A stretch of 64,000 nt of DNA from NCBI RefSeq assembly GCF_000382065.1, contig NZ_KB907500.1, positions 372,001 to 436,000 on the forward strand, in the 5' to 3' direction. Positions within the stretch are counted from its first letter, which is position 1, and each line of letters begins with the position of its first letter. This document shows, piece after piece, positions 53,514-63,873 of the stretch. Both the position numbers and the translations under genes were made by a program. A model generated the notes under the pieces. The model did not search any database and had not been told where the DNA came from. It saw only the letters and a program-made list of their open reading frames with translations. Source of the stretch: Stenotrophomonas hibiscicola ATCC 19867 (GTDB taxonomy: Bacteria > Pseudomonadota > Gammaproteobacteria > Xanthomonadales > Xanthomonadaceae).

Positions 53514-53975
53514 ATGAATCGAGCGAACTGGTTCGTAGTCTCTCCCGAGGGCGCCAAAGCCGTGGGGCAACTGCATCACTTTGTGACCGCGGGCACCTCT
53601 CTGCCGCCGAAACTGGTGCATCTGGTGTTTTTGCGTGTGTCGCAGCTAAACGGCTGCGCCCACTGCATCGACATTCATACCCGTGATCTGCTTAAGGAAG
53701 GCATGCCGTTCGACACAATCGCTCTCCTACCTGTTTGGCACGAGGCCGCCTATCTATTCTCGGAACAAGAGCGCGCCGCACTGGCATGGGCAGAGGAAGT
53801 GACGCTCGTGAGCGAAACCCATGCATCTGATGAGGCGTACGAAAAAGTAGCCGCAGTATTCGGCGAGAAAGACCTGGTCGACCTCACGCTCACCATTGCG
53901 GCCATGAACGCGATCAACCGGATGGGCGTGAGCTTTAGATTGAAGCCCCGCGCCAAGCCCGCTGCGGAGAAGTAG
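53514..53975 (+). CDS. Carboxymuconolactone decarboxylase/AhpD-like protein
   Basis: 153 residues, AhpD fold with the redox pair and base in VSQLNGCAHCIDIHTRDLLKEG (CxxC and His, about 43-64). Predicted peroxidatic alkylhydroperoxidase-like or thiol-redox activity. It has the ATG before NRANWFVVSPEG; the longer frame upstream is not protein-like. Cargo of islet 2, convergent with ridA. Confidence 0.9.
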   Translation: MNRANWFVVSPEGAKAVGQLHHFVTAGTSLPPKLVHLVFLRVSQLNGCAHCIDIHTRDLLKEGMPFDTIALLPVWHEAAYLFSEQERAALAWAEEVTLVSETHASDEAYEKVAAVFGEKDLVDLTLTIAAMNAINRMGVSFRLKPRAKPAAEK

Positions 53976-54090
53976 CGTACGGCACGCCGGAGATCGTCCT
54001 GGCTTTGTCCGGGCCGAGGCGCTCGTAGGAACCATCGGTGGCCTACTCACCGCAAGGAACGGGCGGAGCAAGCCCCGCCCACATAGTGCC

Positions 54091-54537
54091 TTAACCCTGG
54101 ACTTCCGCCCGGAAGGCAATCTCAATCAGCTGCTCGGGGAAGGCCAACGCCGAGACCCCGATCAGGTTGCTGGCCACCTGCGGCACCGGCTGGCCATACA
54201 CGGCCGGCCGGACTTTGCTACTGGCCGCGAAAGCGGCCGGAACGTCGATGACGAACAGCGTTTCCTCGACCACGTCAGCGATCGACCCACCCAGCTCTGC
54301 CAGCAGCACCTGCGCGTTCTCGTAGGTGCGCCTCATCTGGGCTTCCATGGTGTCGAAGTCGGCGGGCTTGCCGTCGGCCCCCAGCTCCGCCGGCGCAACC
54401 AGCTCGCCCTGCGGCGTGTGCGAGAGCTGGCCGGACACGAAGATCGTGTTGTTGACGCGGACGGCCTGTACGTACCCGTAGGCCGATTCCCACGGCACTC
54501 CGAAGCTGGCGGTCTTTCGATTGGTAGCGTTCATCAT
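54091..54537 (-). CDS. RidA family protein
   Basis: 148 residues. YjgF/RidA fold: VRVNNTIFVSGQLSHTPQGELV, MEAQMRRTYENAQVLLAELGGSIADVVEETLFV, and a C-terminal IEIAFRAEV. The usual Arg that binds the imine carboxylate (…R-x-A/C-V…) appears as KVRPAVYG. AhpD-like plus RidA-like pairs occur together in several proteobacterial loci, so a shared reactive-intermediate role is likely. Confidence 0.9.
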   Translation of the reverse strand: MMNATNRKTASFGVPWESAYGYVQAVRVNNTIFVSGQLSHTPQGELVAPAELGADGKPADFDTMEAQMRRTYENAQVLLAELGGSIADVVEETLFVIDVPAAFAASSKVRPAVYGQPVPQVASNLIGVSALAFPEQLIEIAFRAEVQG

Positions 54538-54604
54538 TGCTCTCTCTGGTGAAAGGGCAAGTGTGGCAAGCATTTTGAGTCGACCGCCTCCCCTGAACGG
54601 GGGA

Positions 54605-54880
54605 TCAGATTCGAGCACGGGACAGCTGCTCTCTACCTGCCTTGACCCACGCCTTCATCGGATCCCTCGCCCTGGGCTTGGTCTCCTTCGGCGGTCGGCG
54701 CGGTTCCAGCGCTTCCTTGATCCGCGCCAGTTCCAACCGCCCGGCCTCGGCTAGGCGCCGGGCCTGTTGCTGCTGCTCACGAGTCGGCGGCAGGCCGGGC
54801 AGTGGCGGGGGCAACTGAATCGGAGTGCTGTCGGTCAGCCGGGCGACCGCCTCACGCAGAGGCAGCTCGGGATACAGCCT
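54605..54880 (-). pseudogene. 3' fragment of an unidentified gene at the integrase junction
   Basis: The minus strand gives a protein-like ending, REAVARLTDSTPIQLPPPLP then QQQQARRLAEAGRLELARIK and a basic tail ending QLSRARI. It has no start and no known domain. It abuts the point where the integrase frame loses similarity, so a deletion probably fused the two. Confidence 0.3.
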
Positions 54881-55517
54881 GGCGGCGCACAATCCCGCGC
54901 TGGCGACTCGCCGGTTCCAGCACGAGCGGAAGCGCGTGCGCCTGACCTTGGACGTGTACCGGGCCATATGGGACCAGGCCGCGCCGTGGCTGCGCAACGC
55001 GATGGACCTGTCGTTGGTGACGCTGCTGCGCCGCGAGGACGTGGTGACGGTGAAGTTCGCCGACGTGCGCGACGGCCACCTGTGGGTGGTGCCTTCGAAA
55101 ACCGAGGGCTCGACGAACGTTCGGCTACAGATCGCCGTGGCCGGGCCCCTGCTCGACCTGCTGGCCCGGTGCCGCGATGACGTGGTTTCGCCGTTCGTCA
55201 TCCACCGGCTGCCGGAGAAAGCCAGGCCCAGCGACAAGCGCGCAAAGGACCGAGCGCACCACACGCAGGTGTTGCCCGAGCAGCTGTCGCGTGCGTTCGC
55301 AAAGGCGCGCGATGCTGCCGGCGTGGGCGGCGAAGCGCCGCCAACTTTCCATGAGATCCGCAGCCTGGGTGGCGCGCTGCTGCGCGATGCGGGCTGGACC
55401 ACGGAACAGATTCAAGCGCTGATGGGGCACGGCAACGCATCGATGACCGAGCATTACCTGGGTGGCCACGAAGCGCCGTGGCAGTCGGTTACCACGGGTA
55501 TCGCGCTGCCACGATAG
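54825..55517 (+). CDS. Tyrosine-type integrase, 5'-truncated (islet 2)
   Basis: 230 codons are open, but integrase similarity starts only at about 54870 (SLAAHNPALATRRFQHERKRVRLTL). The catalytic domain is nearly whole: Arg in LSLVTLLRREDVVTVKFADV, HEIRSLGGALL (HxxR), MGHGNASMTEHYL (second His and the Tyr nucleophile). The N-terminal arm- and core-binding domains of a 350-400 residue integrase are missing, so it is unlikely to be active. It ends 26 bases before the 104-base repeat carrying the att core. Confidence 0.75.
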   Translation: MLSVSRATASRRGSSGYSLAAHNPALATRRFQHERKRVRLTLDVYRAIWDQAAPWLRNAMDLSLVTLLRREDVVTVKFADVRDGHLWVVPSKTEGSTNVRLQIAVAGPLLDLLARCRDDVVSPFVIHRLPEKARPSDKRAKDRAHHTQVLPEQLSRAFAKARDAAGVGGEAPPTFHEIRSLGGALLRDAGWTTEQIQALMGHGNASMTEHYLGGHEAPWQSVTTGIALPR

Positions 55518-55543
55518 TGGTGGAATAGTGGACACGTAGTGAC

Positions 55544-55647
55544 CACAACGAAAAAGGGCCTGCACCGTATGGCGCAAGCCCTTGTTCTATCGCTGCTTTT
55601 GGTCGGGACGGCCGGATTCGAACCGACGACCCTCTGCCCCCCAGGCA
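55544..55647. repeat. 104-bp direct repeat overlapping the tRNA-Pro 3' end
   Basis: Partner of 53019-53122. The 48 bases 55600-55647 belong to the intact tRNA gene. Confidence 0.9.
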
Positions 55648-55676
55648 GATGCGCTACCAGGCTGCGCTACGCCCCG
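55600..55676 (-). tRNA. tRNA-Pro (anticodon GGG)
   Basis: 77 bases with encoded CCA. Acceptor CGGGGCG/CGTCCCG with one G-U pair, anticodon loop CTGGGGG, T-arm GTCGGTTCGAATCCGGC. It follows merR at the end of the thrS operon, as in Pseudomonas, and serves as the insertion site of the islets: its 3' end is duplicated at 53075 and 50926. Confidence 0.96.
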
Positions 55677-55744
55677 ACTGATGCTGCGATGTGCCCGCCA
55701 GTGCGGCGGGCCGTGAAGTATAGCGGATTACGATGGAAATGGGA

Positions 55745-56101
55745 TCAGCGGCGCAACAACTGCAGCACTTCTTCCAGCTCCATGCGCACCTGCTTGATGA
55801 TCTGGTTGCTCAGCGCCGATTCCTCGCGGGCATCGGGGCCGTCCAGACGCAGGCGTGCACCACCGATGGTGTAGCCCTGTTCGTACAGCAGGCTGCGGAT
55901 CTGCCGGACCATCAGCACGTCGTGGCGCTGGTAGTAGCGGCGGTTGCCTCGGCGCTTGGCCGGCTCAAGGCTGGGAAACTCGGTTTCCCAGTAGCGCAGG
56001 ACGTGCGGCTTGACGTCGCACAGCTCGCTGACTTCACCGATGGTGAAGTAGCGCTTGGCCGGAATCGGCGGTAGTTCGCGGTTACTGCCCGGATCCAGCA
56101 T
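55745..56101 (-). CDS. MerR family regulator
   Basis: 118 residues. [45 protein letters not shown], followed by a dimerisation helix; no C-terminal effector domain. This small MerR protein is conserved downstream of ihfA in many gammaproteobacteria. It overlaps the ihfA 3' end by 20 bases. Confidence 0.93.
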   Translation of the reverse strand: MLDPGSNRELPPIPAKRYFTIGEVSELCDVKPHVLRYWETEFPSLEPAKRRGNRRYYQRHDVLMVRQIRSLLYEQGYTIGGARLRLDGPDAREESALSNQIIKQVRMELEEVLQLLRR

Positions 56102-56381
56102 AAGCTTCCACCCTCTCCTTGAGCTTCTGGCCCGGACGGAAGGTGACCACCGTACGGGCGGAAATCGGAATTTCCTCGCCGGTCTTGGGGTTGCGACCCG
56201 GGCGCTGGTTCTTGCGCCGCAGATCGAAATTACCGAAGCCCGACAGCTTCACCTGACGTCCCTGTTCCAATGCTTCACGCAGCACATCGAAAAACGCGTC
56301 GACGAATTCCTTGGCTTCCCGCTTGTTCAGACCGACTTCGTCGAACAGCTTTTCCGCCATCTCCGCCTTGGTCAATGCCAT
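56082..56381 (-). CDS. ihfA: Integration host factor alpha subunit
   Basis: 99 residues, HU/IHF fold; [28 protein letters not shown] is the beta-arm with the intercalating proline. Bends DNA as a heterodimer with IhfB (not in the window) and would also be needed by tyrosine integrases such as those of the adjacent islets. Confidence 0.97.
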   Translation of the reverse strand: MALTKAEMAEKLFDEVGLNKREAKEFVDAFFDVLREALEQGRQVKLSGFGNFDLRRKNQRPGRNPKTGEEIPISARTVVTFRPGQKLKERVEAYAGSGQ

Positions 56382-56408
56382 TGCCTGCTACCCCCGAGTG
56401 CTGCCCGC

Positions 56409-58805
56409 TCAGCCGCGGATCCGGGCGTGGTGTTCACGCTCGATGGCAGTGACCGCCTCGGCCACCACCGCTTCCACGTCGCGGTCCGTCAGAGTGCGCG
56501 ACTTGTCCTGCAAAATCAAGCCCATAGCGAGACTCTTGAATCCCGGCTCGACGCCCTGGCCGACATAGCGGTCGAACAGGTTCAGGTCGCGCAGCAACGG
56601 GCCGGCGGCCTGGCGGACGGTCGCCGCCAGATCGGCCCAGGCCACCTGTTCAGGCACCAGGAATGCCAGGTCGCGGCGCACCGCCGGGAAGCGCGACAGT
56701 TCGCCGGCACGCGGCAGGCGGCGGGCGGTCAGCGGTTCCAGGTCCAGTTCGAAGGCGTAGACGTCGGCTTCGATGTCCATCGCCCTGGCCAGGCGCGGGT
56801 GAACCTGGCCGATCCAGCCGATCGCCACGCCATCGCGCAACACCTCGGCCGAACGCGCCGGGTGGCCGTAGGCGCGGGTGGACGGACGGAACTCCAGCTG
56901 CGCGCCACTGGCGGCCGCCAGCGATTCGAGGTCACCCTTCAGGTCATGGAAATCGACCTTGCGGGTCGGCAGGCCCCACTGCACCGCCTGCGCATCACCG
57001 CAGACCGCAGCGGCCACGCGCGGGGTTTCCAGCGGTGCCGGCTGGCTTTCGCCAAGCGATGCATCTCCGGCCTGCCGGGCGAACACCCGACCCAGCTCGA
57101 ACAGGCGCACGCGGCCGAGCTGGCGAGCGGCATTGCGGCCTAGGGTGGCAACCAGGCCCGGCAGCAGCGACGGGCGCATCACCGCCAGTTCGGCCGACAG
57201 CGGGTTGGCCAGCGGCACCAGGGCGTCGCGCAGCTGCCACTGGGCCAGCAGTGCGTCGTCGACGAAGGCGAAATTGACGGTTTCCTGCAGGTCGCGAGCG
57301 ATCAGCTGGCGGCGCACGCTCAGCGCGTCCAGCTGGGTCTCGCTCGGCATCGCCACGCGCGAGGCACCGCCCGGCAGCGTGGTCGGGATCTGCTCGTAAC
57401 CGTGGATGCGGGCCAGTTCTTCGATCAGGTCCTCTTCGATGGCGATATCGAAGCGGCGGCTCGGCGCGGTGACCTGCCAGCCGTCGGCGGTGGCGGCCAC
57501 GTCCATGCCCAGCGCACGCAGGATGCGCTCGACTTCGGCATCGTCAATGGTGATGCCAAGCACGCGGGTGATGCGCGTGCGGCGCAGCACGATCGTGGCC
57601 GGCTGCGGCAGATCGGCCTCGCGCACAGCTTCGGTGACCGGCGCCGGGGTACCGCCGGCCAGGTCCAGCACCAGGCGGGTGGCGTACTCGATCGCGGTAC
57701 GCGGCAGTGCCGGATCGACACCGCGCTCGAAGCGGTGGCCGGCATCGGTGTGCAGGCCCAGCTTGCGGCCACGGCCCATGATCGCGGCCGGCGCGAAGTG
57801 CGCGGCCTCCAGGAACACGGCGGTGGTCGCGTCGGTGACACGGGTGTCGAAGCCGCCCATCAGGCCGGCCAGGCCGACCGCACGATCGGCGTCGGTGACC
57901 ACCAGGAAGCTGTCGTCCAGCGCGGCATCGCGGCCGTCCAGCAGCTTCAGCGTCTCGCCCGCGCGCGAACGGCGCACGGCAATGCTGCCCTGCAGGGTGG
58001 CCAGGTCGTAGGCATGCATCGGCTGGCCCAGTTCCAGCATCACGTACTGGGTGATGTCGACCAGCAGCGAGACCGGACGCACGCCACTGCGGCGCAGGCG
58101 CTCGGCCATCCACAGTGGGGTCTTGGCGGCAGCGTTGACGCCCTCGATCACACGGCCCAGGTAACGCGGCGCTTCGGCGCCAGCGTCGAGCTGGATGGCC
58201 AGCTCACGGCTGCCGGCAGCCGGAATGGCGTCGGCGGCGAAATCCAGCACTTCACTGCGGGTAGCGGCGGCGACGTCGTAGGCGATGCCGCGCAGGCTGA
58301 AGCAGTCGGCGCGGTTCGGGGTCAGCTTGATTTCGATACTGGCGTCCGGCAGGCCCAGGTACTCGACCAGGGCCTGGCCAACCGGGGCGTCATCGGGCAG
58401 TTCCAGCAGGCCGGAGGCATCGTTGTCCAGGCCCAGCTCCTTGGCCGAGCACAGCATGCCGTTGGACTCGACGCCACGCAGCTTGGCCGGCTTGATCTTC
58501 AGCTCGCCGATCTGCGCACCGACCATCGCCAGTGGCGCGACCAGGCCCGCGCGGGCGTTCGGCGCACCGCAGACGATCTGCAGCAGCTCGCCCTGCCCGG
58601 CATCGACCTTGCACACCTGCAGGCGATCGGCTTCCGGGTGGCGCGCGGCCTCGACGATGCGTGCCACGACCACGTGATCGAGGCCTTCGCCCAGCGCGGT
58701 TACTTCTTCCACTTCCAGGCCGATGGCGGTCAGCACCGCGCTCAGCTCATCGCGCGAGGCGGAGGTCGGGACGTGGCTGCGCAGCCAGTTTTCGGAGAAT
58801 TTCAT
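56409..58805 (-). CDS. pheT: Phenylalanine--tRNA ligase beta subunit
   Basis: 798 residues, full length. It opens MKFSENWLRSHV, then an EMAP/tRNA-binding domain (about 40-150), B3/4 editing and B5 domains, and a C-terminal FDX-ACB anticodon domain (ending EREHHARIRG). Forms the alpha2-beta2 enzyme with PheS, separated from it by 121 bases that carry a SMAG hairpin. Confidence 0.97.
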   Translation of the reverse strand: MKFSENWLRSHVPTSASRDELSAVLTAIGLEVEEVTALGEGLDHVVVARIVEAARHPEADRLQVCKVDAGQGELLQIVCGAPNARAGLVAPLAMVGAQIGELKIKPAKLRGVESNGMLCSAKELGLDNDASGLLELPDDAPVGQALVEYLGLPDASIEIKLTPNRADCFSLRGIAYDVAAATRSEVLDFAADAIPAAGSRELAIQLDAGAEAPRYLGRVIEGVNAAAKTPLWMAERLRRSGVRPVSLLVDITQYVMLELGQPMHAYDLATLQGSIAVRRSRAGETLKLLDGRDAALDDSFLVVTDADRAVGLAGLMGGFDTRVTDATTAVFLEAAHFAPAAIMGRGRKLGLHTDAGHRFERGVDPALPRTAIEYATRLVLDLAGGTPAPVTEAVREADLPQPATIVLRRTRITRVLGITIDDAEVERILRALGMDVAATADGWQVTAPSRRFDIAIEEDLIEELARIHGYEQIPTTLPGGASRVAMPSETQLDALSVRRQLIARDLQETVNFAFVDDALLAQWQLRDALVPLANPLSAELAVMRPSLLPGLVATLGRNAARQLGRVRLFELGRVFARQAGDASLGESQPAPLETPRVAAAVCGDAQAVQWGLPTRKVDFHDLKGDLESLAAASGAQLEFRPSTRAYGHPARSAEVLRDGVAIGWIGQVHPRLARAMDIEADVYAFELDLEPLTARRLPRAGELSRFPAVRRDLAFLVPEQVAWADLAATVRQAAGPLLRDLNLFDRYVGQGVEPGFKSLAMGLILQDKSRTLTDRDVEAVVAEAVTAIEREHHARIRG

Positions 58806-58892
58806 GGTGTCACCCTGGTGGGAGGCGTGCCTCCCGTTGCGGTTTTTGTGGTCGCCCAGCGCATGCGCAAGGAGGCGTCCATCCAGAAAGGC

Positions 58893-58915
58893 AGCCGAGC
58901 ATGGCCCGGCTCTAC
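58893..58915 (-). repeat. SMAG-type hairpin between pheS and pheT
   Basis: On the minus strand GTAG, then AGCCGGGC, CAT and GCTCGGCT. It lies inside an operon, where REP-type hairpins are often used to protect upstream mRNA. Confidence 0.75.
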
Positions 58916-58926
58916 ACGGTTGCGGC

Positions 58927-60096
<1,170 letters not shown>

Positions 60097-60115
60097 TTAC
60101 GGCATCGGGAAGGAC

Positions 60116-60475
60116 TTATGCCGCCAGCGCGCCCTTGGCCTTTTCGGCCAGCGCGGCAAAACCGGCTGCGTCGTGCACCGCGATGTCAGCCAGGACCTTG
60201 CGATCCAGGGTGATGCCGGCCTTCAGCAGGCCGTTCATGAAGCGGCTGTAGCTCAGGCCGTTGATGCGGGCAGCCGCATTGATGCGGGTGATCCACAGCG
60301 AACGGAAGTTGCGCTTCTTCTGCTTACGGCCGATGTAGGCGTACTGCTGTGCCTTGATGACCGCCTGCTTGGCAACGCGGAAGACCTTGCGACGGGCGTT
60401 GTAGTAGCCCTTGGCGAGATCCAGAATCTTCTTGTGGCGGCGACGCGCCTGTACGCCACGCTTAACTCGTGCCAT
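60116..60475 (-). CDS. rplT: 50S ribosomal protein L20
   Basis: 119 residues, standard length ([20 protein letters not shown]). L20 is also the autoregulator of this operon in E. coli. Eleven bases separate it from rpmI. Confidence 0.98.
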   Translation of the reverse strand: MARVKRGVQARRRHKKILDLAKGYYNARRKVFRVAKQAVIKAQQYAYIGRKQKKRNFRSLWITRINAAARINGLSYSRFMNGLLKAGITLDRKVLADIAVHDAAGFAALAEKAKGALAA

Positions 60476-60486
60476 TTTTCAGTTCC

Positions 60487-60684
60487 TCAGAGGTAAGGGA
60501 GCATGCGGTCCAGACGGCCTGCGTCTTCTGCACGGACATGGCCCGTCTGACGCAGATTACGCTTACGCTTGGTCGCTTTCTTCGTGAGGATGTGGCTACG
60601 GTTGGCGTGGCCGCACTTGTACTTGCCCGAGGCGGTCTTGCGGAAACGCTTGGCCGCTGCCCGGTTGGTCTTGATCTTGGGCAT
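60487..60684 (-). CDS. rpmI: 50S ribosomal protein L35
   Basis: 65 residues, standard ([20 protein letters not shown]). The infC-rpmI gap of 266 bases is long enough for a regulatory leader; no terminator with a T-run is obvious there. Confidence 0.97.
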   Translation of the reverse strand: MPKIKTNRAAAKRFRKTASGKYKCGHANRSHILTKKATKRKRNLRQTGHVRAEDAGRLDRMLPYL

Positions 60685-60950
60685 TGCAATGTCCTTGATG
60701 GGATTTGACCCTGGTTTCTGACTGATCTGGCGGCGGCTTGGGCCGCTCTTTCCGTCCTGCCATGATCGGCGTACGACCCGTCCTGGGTGGGTCGAGCCGG
60801 GCATGATACAGGCAAAACGGCCCTGCCACCAGCCCCTGCCCGCCTTTCATCCGCAACCCGCCGGCCCGCCACAAAAGCAAAGGGACGCCAGCGGCGCCCC
60901 CTTACCCTGAACCATTCAGCCAGGCGCCCCGAAAGGCAGCCCGTCAGGCC

Positions 60951-61478
60951 TCAGGTCTTCTTCTTCGGCGCGATCATCATGACCATCTGACGCCCTTCCA
61001 GGCGCGGACGGGATTCAATGACGATGTCCTCGCCCAGATCGGCCTCGATCCGGTTGGCCATTTCGCGGCCCAGCTCCTGGTGGCTCATTTCACGGCCACG
61101 GAAGCGGATGTTGACCTTGATCTTGTCACCATCTTCGAGGAACCCGCGCATCTTGCGCAGCTTGATCTGGTAGTCGCCCTCGTCCGTGACCGGACGGAAC
61201 TTCACTTCCTTGATCTCGACCTGCTTGGTCTTCTTCTTGGCCTCGCTGGCCTTCTTCTGCGCTTCGAACTTGAACTTGCCGAAGTCCATGATCTTGCAGA
61301 CCGGCGGATCGGCCTGCGGCTGGATTTCGACCAGGTCCAGGCCTTCATCTTCGGCCATGGACAGCGCTTCGTCGCGCGACAACACGCCGATCATTTCTCC
61401 GTCACTGCCGATCACGCGGACGCGCGGCACACGGATTTCCTGATTCTTGCGGTTCTGTTTGTTGTCAGGGGTGCTGAT
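60951..61478 (-). CDS. infC: Translation initiation factor IF-3, AUC start
   Basis: 175 residues starting [12 protein letters not shown]; the N-domain, the Lys-rich linker ([19 protein letters not shown]) and the C-domain are complete. No ATG is available at the conserved start. The in-frame ATC at 61478-61476 has GGGAG 8 bases upstream, so initiation at AUC is most likely, matching the rare-codon starts by which IF-3 represses its own translation. A TTG five codons earlier overlaps the ribosome-binding site. Confidence 0.95.
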   Translation of the reverse strand: MSTPDNKQNRKNQEIRVPRVRVIGSDGEMIGVLSRDEALSMAEDEGLDLVEIQPQADPPVCKIMDFGKFKFEAQKKASEAKKKTKQVEIKEVKFRPVTDEGDYQIKLRKMRGFLEDGDKIKVNIRFRGREMSHQELGREMANRIEADLGEDIVIESRPRLEGRQMVMMIAPKKKT

Positions 61479-61541
61479 ATTACGTTCTCCCAAGGGTATC
61501 GAACCGGCCCGGGTGCCTGTGCCCCCGGACCGGACCTTTGC

Positions 61542-63443
61542 TTACGCGCCCTCGGCGTGGAGCCGCTCGATGAAGGCCTGCAGGCTCATGCTGCCCAGGT
61601 CTTCGCCAGAACGCGTACGCACCGCCACAGCCCCATTTTCCTTCTCGCGGTCACCGATGACCAGCAGGTAGGGCACGCGCTGCAACGTATGCTCGCGGAT
61701 TTTATAGCCGATCTTCTCGTTACGCAAATCCGAGCTGACGCGGAAGCCTTGCTCCGCAAGGGTTTTGGTCACGCCCGAGACATAGTCGGCCTGGGCGTCG
61801 GTGATGTTGGCCACCACCACCTGGGTCGGCGCCAGCCAGGCCGGGAACTGGCCGGCATGGTGTTCGATCAGGATGCCCAGGAAACGCTCCATCGAGCCGA
61901 CGATGGCCCGGTGCAGCATCACCGGGTGCTTCTTCTGGCTGTTCTCGTCCACGTACTCGGCGCCCAGGCGGCCAGGCATCATGAAGTCGACCTGCATCGT
62001 GCCCAGCTGCCAGGTACGGCCGATGGCATCCTTCAGGTGGTACTCGATCTTCGGGCCGTAGAAGGCGCCCTCGCCCGGCAGCTCCTGCCATTCCACGCCA
62101 CAGGCGGTCAGCGCCGAGCGCAGCGCGCCTTCGGCCTTGTCCCAGGTGGCGTCGTCACCCAGGCGCGATTCCGGGCGCAGCGCGATCTTGATCTGGATCT
62201 CGTCGAAGCCGAAGTGCTGGTAGACCGCCAGCGCCTGCTGGTGGAAGGCAGTCACTTCCGACTCGATCTGGTTTTCCGTGCAGAACACGTGGCCGTCGTC
62301 CTGGGTGAAGCCACGCACGCGCAGGATGCCGTGCAGCGCGCCGGACGGCTCGTTGCGGTGGCACGACCCGAACTCGCCGTAGCGGATCGGCAGGTCGCGG
62401 TAGCTGTGCAGGCCTTGGTTGAACACCTGGATGTGGCCCGGGCAGTTCATCGGCTTGACCGCGTAAGTGCGTTTCTCCGATTCGGTGAAGAACATGTTGT
62501 CCTGGTAGTTGTCCCAGTGGCCGGACTTCTTCCACAGGCTCACGTCCAGAATCTGCGGGCAACGCACTTCGCCATAGCCGCTGTTGCGGTAGACCTTGCG
62601 CATGTACTGCTCGACCACCTGCCACAGCGCCCAGCCCTTCGGGTGCCAGAACACCAGGCCCGGGGCTTCTTCCTGCAGGTGGAACAGGTCCTGCTGCTTC
62701 CCGATGCGGCGGTGGTCGCGCATTTCGGCTTCTTCGATGCGCTTGATGTACGCCTCCAGCTGCTTCTTGTCGGCCCAGGCGGTGCCGTAGATGCGCTGCA
62801 GCTGCTCGTTCTGCGCGTCACCGCGCCAGTAGGCGCCGGAGATGCGGGTCAGCTTGAAGGCCTTCAGGAAGCGCGTGTTCGGCACGTGCGGGCCGCGGCA
62901 CATGTCCACGTATTCCTGGTGGTAGTACATGCCCATCGCCTGGATGTCGTCGGCCATGTCCTCGATCAGGCGCAGCTTGTAGTCCTCGCCACGGGCCTTG
63001 AAGATCTCGATCACTTCGGCGCGCGGCGTCATCTTCTTGATGACGTCGTAGTCCTGGGCGATCAGTTCACCCATGCGCTTCTCGATCGCGGCCATGTCGT
63101 CCGGGGTGAACGGGCGCTCGGAATAGATGTCGTAGTAGAAGCCTTCGGCGATCACCGGACCGATCACCATCTTCACATCCGGGTACAGCTGCTTGACGGC
63201 GTGGCCGACCAGGTGGGCGCAGGAGTGGCGGATGATCTCCACGCCCTCCTCGTCCTTGGCGGTGATGATGCGCAGGCTGGCGTCGTGGTCGATGACGTCG
63301 CTGGCATCGACCAGCACGCCATCCACGGCACCGGCGATGGTGGCCTTGGCCAGGCCGGCGCCGATCGACTGGGCAACCTCCATGACGCTCACAGGGTTTT
63401 CGAATTCGCGGCGGCTGCCGTCGGGAAGGGTAATGTTGATCAT
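61542..63443 (-). CDS. thrS: Threonine--tRNA ligase
   Basis: 633 residues: TGS domain (about 1-62), editing domain with [16 protein letters not shown] and the zinc-type HxxxH motif, catalytic class II core ([10 protein letters not shown], motif 2 around [22 protein letters not shown], motif 3 [22 protein letters not shown]) and anticodon domain. The ATG before [10 protein letters not shown] is the start; the frame further up runs through the terminator and leader. First gene of the operon down to merR. Confidence 0.98.
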   Translation of the reverse strand: MINITLPDGSRREFENPVSVMEVAQSIGAGLAKATIAGAVDGVLVDASDVIDHDASLRIITAKDEEGVEIIRHSCAHLVGHAVKQLYPDVKMVIGPVIAEGFYYDIYSERPFTPDDMAAIEKRMGELIAQDYDVIKKMTPRAEVIEIFKARGEDYKLRLIEDMADDIQAMGMYYHQEYVDMCRGPHVPNTRFLKAFKLTRISGAYWRGDAQNEQLQRIYGTAWADKKQLEAYIKRIEEAEMRDHRRIGKQQDLFHLQEEAPGLVFWHPKGWALWQVVEQYMRKVYRNSGYGEVRCPQILDVSLWKKSGHWDNYQDNMFFTESEKRTYAVKPMNCPGHIQVFNQGLHSYRDLPIRYGEFGSCHRNEPSGALHGILRVRGFTQDDGHVFCTENQIESEVTAFHQQALAVYQHFGFDEIQIKIALRPESRLGDDATWDKAEGALRSALTACGVEWQELPGEGAFYGPKIEYHLKDAIGRTWQLGTMQVDFMMPGRLGAEYVDENSQKKHPVMLHRAIVGSMERFLGILIEHHAGQFPAWLAPTQVVVANITDAQADYVSGVTKTLAEQGFRVSSDLRNEKIGYKIREHTLQRVPYLLVIGDREKENGAVAVRTRSGEDLGSMSLQAFIERLHAEGA

Positions 63444-63508
63444 CGCAGTGGCTTCGTGCGGGGCCCGCCGGGCGGGCTGGAAAGCGTTCCCGGGCCGTTG
63501 CCCGGGCA

Positions 63509-63535
63509 ATAAAAAAGCGCCGCGAGGGCGCCTGG
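63509..63535 (-). terminator. Attenuator terminator of the thrS operon
   Basis: On the minus strand GGCGCC, CTCGC and GGCGC is followed by TTTTTTATT, 66 bases before the thrS start codon and 24 bases after the leader-peptide stop. Confidence 0.8.
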
Positions 63536-63558
63536 AACGCAGGGCCTTCGGGGGCAGG

Positions 63559-63585
63559 TCAACAGTGGGCGGTGGTAGTGCTCAT
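63559..63585 (-). CDS. thrS leader peptide (MSTTTAHC)
   Basis: Nine codons: ATG AGC ACT ACC ACC GCC CAC TGT TGA, that is, Thr-Thr-Thr at positions 3-5. It lies between promoter and terminator in the thrS leader. GAG 8 bases upstream is a weak ribosome-binding site. Confidence 0.6.
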   Translation of the reverse strand: MSTTTAHC

Positions 63586-63646
63586 GTCGCACGCTCGGCC
63601 GGCGCTGGGCGCGGGCCACCTTGTTCCAGTCAGGGGTTCTGCGATG

Positions 63647-63675
63647 ATCTTAAACCAGCGCACCGGAAAGCCCAA
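63647..63675 (-). promoter_or_regulatory. Promoter of the thrS operon
   Basis: On the minus strand TTGGGC (63670-63675), 17 bases, TAAGAT (63647-63652). Transcription would begin near 63640. Confidence 0.55.
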
Positions 63676-63873
63676 GGGCCACCGTACGGCCCGCTGAATG
63701 AGCCGCGCTGGCGGCGTGAAAACGCAATGATTACCATGTGCGCGCAGCCCGCCCCGTGCCAGCCTGCCCGCTTTCCCCCAGGACCTCGTGATGCGCCACC
63801 CGCTTCGACCGGCTGCCGCCGGCCCCGCCCGTGCCCCGCGTTCGCCGACCCGCCGCCGCGCAGGCTGCCCGCG

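Larger units (their letters stand above)
50926..55676. mobile_element. Tandem integrative islets at tRNA-Pro
   Basis: Three direct repeats of the tRNA-Pro 3' end (50926, 53075, 55600) delimit two segments. Each has a remnant tyrosine-integrase gene next to the repeat nearer the tRNA and unrelated cargo. A sequence just past the repeats (CCCATCyCGTTGAT, then AAGTGyCGATTG and CTGATAGGG-like words) is shared by the two outer junctions, as expected for related attP arms. The segment 51.2-52.6 kb is visibly less GC-rich than the rest of the window. Confidence 0.8.
63444..63640 (-). promoter_or_regulatory. thrS leader region with Thr-codon attenuator
   Basis: The untranslated leader expected from the promoter at 63647-63675 contains, in order, an eight-codon leader peptide with three consecutive threonine codons (63559-63585) and a rho-independent terminator (63509-63535). 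The layout is that of ribosome-mediated attenuation by threonyl-tRNA supply. A competing antiterminator could not be settled by eye. Confidence 0.65.

Noticed and set aside
61080..63512. An 810-codon open frame on the plus strand
   Set aside because: It is antisense to thrS and infC. Composition (His, Val, Asp, Leu-rich) is that of a shadow frame.
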